Assembly: GCA_002633005.1 (NCBI GenBank)
Contig: NMRA01000901.1
Span: 64,001 to 104,665, forward strand
Reading direction: 5' to 3'
DNA: 40,665 nt
Source: Phoronis australis
Taxonomy: Eukaryota; Phoronida; Phoronidae
The translations under genes and the position numbers were made by a program. Below the pieces are notes generated by a model that was given only the letters and a program-made list of their open reading frames with translations, was not told where the DNA came from and made no database searches. Below are positions 10,601-22,600 of this stretch, in pieces. Positions within the stretch are counted from its first letter, which is position 1. Each line of letters opens with the position of its first letter.

Positions 10601-13600
10601 TACATATTTTTTCAGACATTTCATTAAGGTTCGAAATATTTCTTCAATTGGTTTCCCATGGACATAACCGTTCAAAATTAACAATGATATATGAAAGCGT
10701 GTTTTGTAAATCAGTGCATTGATATCGCTTAAGTAATATTGATCATTCGTAATACAGTCATATGTTTGTCATATCAAATGACTTATTGTTATAGCTTGAA
10801 ACTTGAGAGAGATCTTTTCGCACTTACATGTAACTAATGGTCATGCGATATGGGACGAATATATGACCTGTGTATGAAAACTTATTATTTCCTATACATA
10901 TATTTTTACGGTTGGTCAGTGCATCACCTGTGACCTCATGGATATGCATGTAAGTCTGTGGCCGGTTGCATCAAACAGTCTCACTCAACTAAGTTCCCTA
11001 AATCTACTGCGTATTTGTGGGCGTGTGGAAACACGTATTGTCCTATCTTACATATCTTCAGTACCAAAACTATGCCAGTTTTTGGCTTTGATACAAGTGA
11101 GCTCTTGATTGAATTTTCAATATTATTGAAAATAAGTAGGGGTCTTTTCATGCAACGACCCTAAGACTAAGTCTCTCATTATTTCGATTGCATTAGGGGC
11201 TCATTGTTTTGTTATAATAGTAAAAAAATGTCATTAGTTAAAGAAGAGCTCATGATATACTAGTATAGAAAAAAGATTACGTCTTTGCCTAAAACACAAA
11301 AAATTGCTGAAAAGATTCATAAGGTCACGTCAGGGTCGCTGATTGTGTTTAACAAACTTAAAATGCTGTCGATTTACACGTCCAAGCCGATTTAAGAATT
11401 ATGTAGTGATGGAGGCTAATAGCTATTAGTTTAACAAAAAGGGGACAATACAACTAGTGGGTCAAAGTGAATTATCGTTTTTTACACCAGTATATATTTT
11501 ACAAAAATCAAGCGTTTTGAAATTGTTGAAAGGAGTTGATTGTTACTATATATTTAATTCAAGAACTCATGAATCAATCATTCAAGTAACCAATTAATCA
11601 AATAACCAATCAATTTCACATGGACATTGTGAAGTTTAATCATGTAGACCTGTGAATGCGTATACAATTACCTCAGTTTGTTTTGCATCCATTCCTTCAG
11701 TCAGAGGATCATATGAGATTCAAGACTCTATACGTATTACATAATAGTGTGCTCTTTTCTAGCACCATCTCAAGTACAGGATCTGGTTATTGAGACTGGC
11801 AGCGTCACCAGCACTTCACTAACCGTTATATGGAAGAAGCCCGAAAGTAATGGGTGTCCCATTGAAGGATATCGGCTCACTTATAGACTCATCGAAGTGT
11901 TGCAGTGCACAGTCGGACACAGTGAAGATGAAGTCACGGAAATTCTTCACACGACAAGAAAGGGTATCACGGGTCTCAAGCCAAACTCAAAATACGCGAT
12001 AAAGGTTGCTGCTAAAACAAAGTTTATGGGTGAAGAAAGGTTGATATACGGAAATACACTTGAAGATGGTGAGTGCGACTATCGATAGCTCGATCTCACT
12101 GTCAGAATTTTTGCACATGGTGTGAGACCAATAATCATTACTTTTAAGCAAGGAATAGGTCATTTACACAGATTTTGCATCGGATTTAAACGAGAAATTT
12201 TTGCAAAAAAAGGTATCAAACGTTTTTGAATAACAGACTGGCCATCAGTGTCGATAACATGTGGGAGAAAAAAAAACGACTGCGGCTTTTCCCCCGTTCG
12301 AATTTTGAACCTTTGCAACTGTCATTGGTGTCTCATGTTTTGGTCGTCGAATGTTGGAAGCTTTGAAGTTAAGTTTGATCAATGGTGATGTAGCTCTTGT
12401 GGACTTACATGTGTGTAAGCCTCACCCCTACTCATCTGGAATGTTCATCCCTTCATGCTCGTCGTCATTGTGGTATATTATAAACGTCGCTTAAATTCAT
12501 TGTTTCTTCTAGTAACAAATAAATAGAGTGACAAGTCTCTTCTGATGGAAGTTAAAATAGCCCTCAATTGCTACTCTTGTTGTCCCTCTCAGGTAGGGTC
12601 TTAGCTAATTAAACTTCTTAGCGTCAGGATTTCCCTTGTAGCTGATCAAGACATCGAATAACGACTTCCACGATAGATAGTGAAAGGAATCCCCTTTAGT
12701 AGAAATTCCTGTAAGTGGGGCAGGTATCCTGCTAGCTTGGATTTGATTAAGATTGGATTGGGCTAATTCTACCACATTGGTCGATGTTTGGAGGTTGGGG
12801 GAGAATAGCCGATGATTGTAATAATGGGTTGTCATGTAAGCTTATCTCGGCAATGGCATTCAGACTCACTTTGACTCTCGAAAGGCTGTTTTTCAAACGG
12901 ATGGCCTCACTTCATCACGATGTTCAGTGTCGATTTCTTGAAAACCCAATTCTTTCTTTCAAGAGCTTTTCTGGAAAAGATATAACTAGATTAACTATGA
13001 TTACTTACAAAGCTAAATCCTGACCTTGACGAGCGCCTGCTTCTTCGCGTCTCGCTCTCTATCTTTGCGACGTAAAGTTTGCCTACAAGAACAAGATGTG
13101 TAGATTTTATGTCACTTGCCTTTACTAACTGTTTTACGGTCAGATCCTAGAATGAGATTAGTTTTTCTAAAGCCTGTGCAAGATTAGTTCTAACGTCAAT
13201 CAACAATACAGTGTTATCAGACTCACCTAGTACCTCCTCAACATGCGACGCAAAATCGTAGAATTTAAAAACACCTATTTAAAAACAGTTGACTAATAGA
13301 CTTTTCAAATAAATTGCAATAACTGTGAAAAAGTTACAGTATGTATACCAGTACTATCGACGAGATGTTCGCAAGTATTCGTAAACATATCTTCTAAAAC
13401 AGCAAATTGATATCAAACAGCTGGTTATTTAAAATGACTTATTCTTATTAAAATGACATAGGCAAAAATTGAATTCCAGGCCTCAAAAGCGAGGCCCCCT
13501 ACAGTGTATATTAATATAGAAGGCCCCGCTCTCCGACAGCCTTTCGGAGGCTAATGACGAAATCAGTATTATTGAGAGTTACCAACAGGAGACGATAAGT

Positions 13601-16600
13601 GCCAACCAGAACAGCATGTTTTACTTTGTTCAAGAATCTGGTGTCCTGGCTCATCTAAAATAATTTGTGGACGGCAGTTTACGTACAAAGCGCTAGTTTT
13701 GGTGAGCTTTTTCATTTTCAATATAAAGGCTTGATGTCCGTCTGGTGAGATAATGTGGCCAATGTCACAGTAATCCAAAAATGTAGCCGATTTGGAGCGC
13801 ATTTCGGTGATTTACGATCCAGTGGGTATTTACTCTCACCGCTGTTGCTGCGCCGGGTCTCAAAGTTACAAACACAACAACAATAGCTCAATATTTTCGT
13901 GGAAAAGGCCAGACTGCGGCTTCCGAAACGAAATAATCACACATTTTATCTACAAAACCACTTCTCAAAGAGAATTAAACTTTGCTTTGGTTAATAGCAC
14001 TGTAAGCTCGAATCTTCAGGAGCCAGTGTCCCTAGAAATGTGGATAATTTATGTCGTTGCCATAACGGCATGCACTCAAGTGGGCTGCGAACCGAGAAAT
14101 TACTCTCATTTTTTCTACCTCAGAGGTGTAGTTTGGAGCTGCAGGTGAAAAAATTGACAACGAAATGTGTGTAAATTGGTGCCCTTCTCAAGGAGATGGG
14201 TGTCAAGTTGAAGGTTGCGTATGGAATCGTGCTTCTTTGAACGGTTTTGCCAGCTGCCCCCCGAGAGGTTTGGGGTGCACACTTCTGTGGTTCTGTTTTC
14301 AAATGATAACGCTTTCCTTCATTTCCCGAATAAGCGTTTCTTATTTTTTGCTGCTGCTGTTTCCACAGTGTGTATTTTCAGTGCGGAACATGTAGTCTTA
14401 CTCGATTTTATGTATCTCACGTAACACGTAATATTCAATTATCTTTCCTTGGCTTCCTGCATCACATTTTCGGTTTTGTAGCACCGTCAGGAGCTCCTCA
14501 ACACGCAAATGTGATTGTTACACAGAGTACGTCACTGTCCTTTTCGTGGAGGGAAGTGGAATGTCTTAAACAAAATGGGAACGTCAGCATCTACAGGTAT
14601 CAAATACGTAACAGCCACGGTCCATGCGTTGTGGCCAGTGACTCTGTCAATGAAACGGAAAGTCGAGACGTTACTTTCGTCACGCTAAAACCTTACACTA
14701 CGTATGAGTTGAGAGTTCAGGCGATGGTAGGAAAGCTGGCTGGTCCGTGGACGGTTTGGACTAGCGCGACAACTAACCAAAGTGGTAAGTAGGAATGTCG
14801 TCAGTTGGCTGCATAATGTTATGCAAAATTTCACGCTACATAGCGCTGTGGAATGTACCATCCGCAATTCGTAATTCGAATGTTCGTCGATTTCCTTTAA
14901 TAAACGAGTGCAAACATGTACCTGTAATAATCCGGTTCTTGAGCACGCATTTTTTGTTGATTCCTCAAAACTTTTGCAAGATGCAAAGGGTTGAACATTA
15001 AACACTCTTGAGTTTGTGTTTTTGAAATTTCACGCACATAATTCTTTACCAATGTTCTTCTTTTTTGACCTTGAGACACCAAATTGAATACGTGGCATTT
15101 ACTGCATTAGGTTAGATCTTTCAATGTGGTTGATTCAGTTGGACATTTTGATAACAGTTTTTAATTACAGAACTAACTGAGGACATAAGCACAGGATTGC
15201 AAGCTCATTGTTTGCGTTTACGCCGTGACAAATGCCTGTACACTGTTTATATGGATGTTATCGTTCAAACAAGAAATCCAAAATATTCAATCCTACCTGC
15301 TCTTTCTTAAATTTTCTGACTGAGTATATTGTATATAAACTCATCATGATGATTCAGTCAACTGTGTGCCATTTTCTTAATAACCAATAATTCCAAGGTG
15401 GCCCTCTTCAAGCCTTGAACTTCAAATGTCGTGGATTTGCCCTGTACATAAAACGCAACATGTTTATGGAATTTTATGTGGGTAAGCTTAAAACTGCGGG
15501 AATTAGAAGCTGTTGAATATTGGGACGTGTTTTGGTGTAAATCATATCTAATCATCATGCGATATCGGTGGTAGTGGAAGGATTTAAGAAACGCAGCTTC
15601 TTTCGTTTCATAGTACTCAAGCCTTTGATAGATTGACGTAGATCTCTGCTGTAACACGGGAACGACACCGTTGCCGTTATTTAAGTATTTTGAAACATTT
15701 TATTTTGAAGATAATTTGTCGATTTCATAAACATTTCATATTCTTCGGACCAGAATTGCGTCGTACATAGCAAATGTTAGCTGAACTTTATCCATTCGGC
15801 TTCCTCATACCGGTGTATTTGTAACTTGGAATAGTTCACCGAGAACCAGTCACGTGTCATAGCCAGTTTACCTGATGGAATCAGCCCGAGGCATAATGCT
15901 CAGCCCGTGAGCGTGCGGAACGTGTAAATAAATATCGATTTTTTGCATGCTTTCTTAAGTCAACTTGTTGGATACAGGGATATGATTGTAAATTTAAAAT
16001 CGCAGTCTCCGTGACTGAGCAATATTACCTGGGCTGGGTTGCATAGTAAAATTTCTACACTGATTTGCTGACACGAAGGGCATGAACTCTGTATATTCCC
16101 CCTCCCCATGCCTCCGAGATCATTGCCAAGACCTTATATTCTTCCCTCGCGATGTCCCTCCAGCCCGATGTTCTCTACGTTTCAAGAGCGATACTTTGCA
16201 CGATGGGGTGAACTGGAGGTACGTTTTTCGTGGTCCGATCTTGACCGATTTCTTCCGTCCGGTTACTACCTGTTGTAAGTTAAAGACGTTTTTGATCTGT
16301 GCTGAGTGATGTGGTGGCGAATGCTCTTTTTTCCACGAAATAAAAGGACTAGTTGCCAACCAAAGGTATTGTATCTAGAACAAAAAATAACTTAGATTTA
16401 AAGTTTGGACATCACCACAAATTTTAATGCTAATTTTGCATGAACTATTTTGTGACTTCTGGATTTTTCTAAGTTCGCCACAAACAAACTGAAGTCTAAT
16501 GAGTTGCAGGGTACCAAGTCAAGCACTGAAAAGAATTTTGTCACTCAGTGTCAACTGGTTACCCACAGACCAAAAGTCAGTTTGTCTGGCAAGACAACAT

Positions 16601-19600
16601 AAGTGGTACCTTTTTCGTTCTAGTTCCAACAGACCCAAAAAGCGTTGTGGTCATCGAGCGTTCACCAGGATCTGTAACCCTATCATGGTCTGCTCCGTGT
16701 CCCCCGAGAGGTTTGATTGTCGGGTACATGGTCCAGTACCGATCCCTTAATCGATCGGAGCCTGCCTTGACATCTGTTTGTAACAACTGCACCCAGATGT
16801 CTCTTAAGAACCTTCACTCTCACGAACTATATGAGTTCAAGGTAAGCACTTTTCATTTTAATTCCTTACACAAAGACAGAGGCGGATCATGGACATTGAG
16901 TAGGGAGAACGGGGTGGGGCAGGGCAGGTTGTGAACAAGTATTTTGCTCGTCAGATTGTCACGCCCCCGAACTGCCAAATAGAATAAAGGATGATTTTAT
17001 TGTGGGGGCATTGCATTATAAATCCACCACTGAAAGGTACCCTAGTTTAGGGTGTTTGAGAACGCTTTTCTACCAGTTAAACAAATAAAAGTTCAACCCA
17101 ACGGCAACCAATTTGAACTTTAAACCATTCTTTACATCATGTAGCAAATTCGTTGGTAACGAGTTTCAGGTTGAAACCTCGAAACGTTTAATGCTTCACA
17201 TGTCATTTCACACATTTGTTCATAACTTGTTATGGCAAATTTGTTCGTCTTGCATATTGTATGAAAAGCTGAATTTCTCGATCAACTTCCTCCATCAGGA
17301 ATGGATTTTCGTGTAAACTTAAAGTACATGAACAAAGTCTATATCCAATATGAACTAAAAATGTGATTCTTATAATATTTGTGACACCCTGATAGGCCCA
17401 GTGGCTAGTACAGCATCCACGAAGTGTAATATTTAAAACGCACTGTGTTTGGTTGGTATGTGTATTTTTCTTTGTTGGTGTTCTATTTCAAATATGATAA
17501 CTGTCATATGAAGAGATTCGTTTGACAATCGTATACATTGCAAATTGACTTTGGATTTTGTATTTTAAAAAGGTCCTTTTTGAAGTGAGAATTCAGATGA
17601 GAGACGTCGGAATACCCCCTGTTAGAAACCAAAGGTGCCTGCATCAGAAAAATTAAGCAAAACTCAGGCGGTAATCAACAAGTACTTTTGGCATACAAGT
17701 TTTCCAAGTGAAAACTCTGCTATCTTGCGCTTCCGTATTCAACGTTATCATAGGTAAATTGTCTAACTTTGTTAGAAATGAGGACCTGAATTTCTCAATT
17801 TCTGTGTGATGATGTGTGTTTGTTTTCATTCCAGGTTAAAGCGAAGACAATTGACTGGGGGGAATGGAGTTCTTCTATCTTCGAGAAAACAAATATCGGT
17901 GAGAATGTCTGTTAATTCCTGTGAAGCAGAGCCTCACACAATCAATGTTATATTTCCTGTTGCCTTGTACTTGTGTGCTTTGTCTATCAGATTGACTAGC
18001 TGGTGTATTTGTCTTATTCTAAATGTTCTTCCCTTCTATCACTTCAGCTCCAAGGCAACCCACATCTTTTGGGTGTGCGGGAGGTTTGGAACAAGAATCT
18101 ATTCGTGTTACGTGGGCAAGTCGAGGAGACACTGGAATTGTGAACTGGTACTTGGTATGTTATTTGGTAGTCAGTCTACAGTCTTGGCTTCTCTTGGTTT
18201 AGTCAATTGCCAGTCTGTTGTCACCAAAATCATTAGAATAATTATATTTTATTCATTGGTTGTTGTGATACGTATCATTCTACATTAACGTTTTCTCACA
18301 GCTACATTATGAACCTGAATAAAGTTTTGTGTTCCACTATTTTCAGCTGACGTGGACAGATGGACTTCAAACTGGCACCAGCAAACTGGAGCACGACCTA
18401 ACGGAATATGTTATCAAACCTCTCTCTGCCGGTAAACATTATACAATTTCCCTGACTGCTGGAAATCCCTATGGCGTTGGTCGGCCAGCCACAGTGAGCT
18501 GTTGGACGGCATTGCCAGGTAAGACCCGGACAGTCAACTGCACTTAATGAAGATCACACAAATGAAGAGTTCATTGCCGTGTTGGTTTAGATCGGTCTCA
18601 ACCCCCTCCTCGACCCACTACCTCCACCAGCCACTGCATGCAACCGCCTCGATCTAAGACAATAGATGCATCAATGCGTATTTTTAAACTCATAATCATG
18701 CTACCTAGCTGAATGACCTTCCCTTTAGACGTGCCTATATGCAACACTGCTGCGGTGGTTAATAACAGAAAGTGGTATAAATCATGATGTAAAGTAGGGA
18801 ATTGTGAGCGGGCTATCATTCCCAAGGAAATAATTCCAAGAACGGGTACCTTTCGTCCAGTTCTGATAAACTTTTGCGGAGAGTACGTTAACGAAAGTGG
18901 ACATAATTTCAAACTTTTTTGTTATTTGCTTTCTGTTGAATACTCGTTCGAAATATACCCCCATGTAACGTTGAGATGGTTTTTAGTTAACAGCATATTT
19001 TTCAAACTGTATTTACATATTCATCGGTTTGGCGGGCTCTCCCAAAAGTTTGAATATCCCATTCACTGAAGAGCAGACGACACGGTTACACTTTGCCGAG
19101 AACGAAATTTGATTTGGTCTCGAAGTTTTTTTTTCCGTTTTTGGCTCTTATACTGGCCAAATGGACTCCCTTAATTCAAAGAAAACAAATGAAAGTCAGC
19201 CAGCAAGTCAGCTGTTGTTCTACATGTATGTTCAGAACGAGTCGAGTATATGTAGACTGCGTAAAAGGGTTATTTGCCCTACATCTAGGCGATCCTGTGT
19301 TCCGGGTCTAGGATCTGGATCGAGGGCATAGTGGATGAAGTGGTCGAGAACAATCCTTTTGATTTGTATTATAGTTTTCCCCACATGGGAGATTATTTGC
19401 CAACAACTTACAGTTATCCTTTTTGGTGTTTTGACTGCCTTCAGTGTCATTATGGCGTACTTAACCTCAATTTTGTCGTTCACATGTATATTAAAATATT
19501 TAATTTCACCCATTTTGTGATTTTCTAATTCTCCTGATAAGAAGTCCAATAGCGGAGTTGCAACGCCGCCATATTGGAAATGGCTCAGAATGTTGCATTG

Positions 19601-22600
19601 TGGTTAAGCCGGTAAACAAGTACGTCGGCAAGCGTGGGGGCGAACCGGCCACAGGGAGGTTATACGTGTTGTGTGCCTGGCATGTTATAATACCAGTTAG
19701 CGAAATAAAAAAATTTAGTTACTACCTGTTTCCCAAGGATCAAGAACTGCGTTAAACATGGGTCAGAGACATCGGTAGAGCTGGTAGCAAAGGCCGACCT
19801 CGTGAATTCTTTCCGACTTCGTAGCATAAAGTGTGCAGCGCTCATTTTGAGGGCGGCAAGAAAACGTATCTTAGAAACTGCCCAACAATATCTCCCTTCA
19901 AAGAAACAGTAACAAATACTCCACGGCGGTTGGTAGTGAAAAAAAATTGTTTTCGCTTGACCAGAACCAAGCCAACATGAGCAATTTTGAGGATAATGCC
20001 TCTGCACAATCACCTGTTCTGGGTCGACTCACTTAACGTATGCACACTATATGCATTACGCGCTAAGATAAAGCGTGCAGATTATTATTATTTACTTTCT
20101 ACAAAATTGTGGTACATTGCTATCAAAATTCGTTGTTAAATTACGATCATTTTTCATAAAATTTTGTTGAAGTTCCAGGGCGAAATCTTGCCGACAAATG
20201 CGTAGCTGCTGGTCTCGCAATCGTCGATAGGGCTTGAATTCTTAAATAAGAATACAGCTTTGACTCAACAAATTACCTGAAATCCTCCTCAAGTTTTCCA
20301 AATAGCGTCTCTAAGATTTTTAAGTTCTTGTGAAGTCTGGATTAACTGCAGATTAAGTCCAAATCTACGCTAGATTGTAGCACGCAACCCGAGAAAAATC
20401 TCTGTGGGAACACATGTTGTTGTCACGTGACGTTTGTTTTGAAGTTTGTATGCGTGTGTGTGAGAGTAAGCGTGCGTGTGCTTGTCAGAGTTCATTTGCC
20501 AGAGTAATGTAATGATCTAGGTGTGCATTGTACCCAAAAAAAAAATAAGTCAAGCAGTCAAGCAGAGCGTGTTTTAATATTTACGGCTTAGCACTTGCTG
20601 GCCTCATCTGCTAAAAACGTTCGAGAATTTTTTCGGTAAGACCGACATGTCACTCATTGAGTCGCCGGGTGAGTGGATGCGTGACCGTAGTGTAACAGCT
20701 ATTTCCCGGAAGATTTGGGGTGTAAGGGTGCGAAGTGGGTCATTTTGACCTTAAAAACACCAATTATGATTAGTTAAATAATTTCTCTTAAAAATAATGC
20801 AGAAGCTTTTTACGGTATTGGAAACTTTCGGAAATTAGTGCCAATATTTATTTGCCGATGCTATGTTACCCGATTAATCTTCGATGACAGTCGGTACATT
20901 ATGCAGCGCGCGCTTCTTGGTCGCGTGCTAACACTGGTCGAGTTTTTTTTATTAGTCTTCGATTCACGGTTTTCACATGCACAAAGAAGTTTGAGGCCGG
21001 AGAAGATCTGTACTGGAAAGAAACAATGCAATCCCGCTCTTTGACAAGTACGCTGTGTCTGTTTTCAAAGTCCAGACCCGCGTAGTGGGGCACATCCCTC
21101 GCAAGAGCAGCAAAACTTCTGCGTTCTTTTTGAATCGCGGCGTAAGTTTGAAGTGTATACGGACATAACGGTGAGGCTCGTGGTCCGTTACAAATTCAGG
21201 CTGTCGGATCTTTCAATTGATAAATTGGAGACGTTAGAACTGTAGGTAAGGGCATTTTTCGCATGTAGTTCATGGGCTGGGCGCTTACTTTAGCAAAGTC
21301 TGAAAACGCGTTGGGGCACTTGTTGAGCCATGGGCGCTAATTAGGGCGAATAGTGGCAGAATTACACACAGCAGCGTAGTTTAATGCACACAAATTACAC
21401 GTCGTGCAAACCAGTCGGTCATCCCGTTTACCATCAACAATCCCAGTAGCCTTTGCGCACCCTAATTTCCGGACATGCGCAATCGTTAAATCGATTCGGT
21501 TGCAACTCCGCTATTGTCAACATACTTTTCAGTTTCTTGTTGAAATCAACAGCGTTAGCTGCCAGTGATCGTTTCAGTATACTTTCATATCACATTATTG
21601 TTCTTGTTCCCGTTGTTTTGAGACTTCCTTGATTTTGTGATCGCTACAGGTTTGATTTTACATTAAGCTTAGACGTTGTGTCAATAATGTCAGGTTTTGA
21701 CTTATGAAGAACCTTGACTGTGTGACAAACTTATAGAGTTTCACTCACTTGCTGACATTCCTTAGAGTTGCATGCAATACTACAGCACATAGTCTTTCAT
21801 TTTTTTTTGGAGGGTGTTCTTTGCAATAGCGGTCTATTCACACGGCCTTTGATCCTGCTGTTTTAAAAACCTTTGGTGCATAGTAGGTTTTATTTTTTCG
21901 GCAACTGAGCTATTATGTGTGTTGTTTTTAAAGTTTTGAAACTATCGCTTCAGGCTTTTATCCGCCATCATATTTGAATACATTCGTTTTGAGAAGAGTT
22001 ATTGATCACTATTATTGTCATGGCCATCTACAGGTGTAGCGCCATTCGTAGACTGAACGCTGCTACGTGCATAATACCCCCATGGTGTTTAACTATGGGC
22101 ACATTTCGATGGATGAGAGGCTTGGACCCTAGATTTTTCAGTTCTCAGTGCAGCAGTCTCACCAAAACCCCTTTCTGAGATGCCAACATACCGTCAACTC
22201 TCGTTCCTCTAACGCTTCTTGAAGCTGAATAATTGACCTGCTGACATTTTGAACCAATAGCGGATTTGCAGCGCAGACGAATCACGCATCGCGCATGTGC
22301 GAGTTACTTCCTTCGCGAAGGCTCATGGGATAGCTTGTGGTCAGGCATGTCTTGAGCAGGCTGGATACTGTGTGCATTTGGAGTGATTTGCAAACTAAAA
22401 ACTATGTTTCATTTTTTTGCTTTATAATACCAAGCAAGTCCTTTCTCTCGTTTGTAAACACAGCGTAGCTATAATCAGTGACCGTGTGACCGAGGGCTCG
22501 TCATATTCATCGGCGTTGATTTCGAAATCTCCTCCGGTTTCCGACAAGTTGAGAGTTCTTGGGTTGCTTAACTTTTGTAGCTTTCGCCGTGGATATGCTA

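Noticed and set aside
14256-14275. A string cccccgagaggtttg shared with the FN3 exon at about 16700, suggesting a duplicated FN3 scrap
   Set aside because: Only about 15 bases match, flanks differ, and one such match in 40 kb is expected by chance.
17806-18288. A 160-codon plus-strand open frame
   Set aside because: It runs through real FN3 exons at 17835 and 18048 in another frame and across their introns, so it is a shadow.
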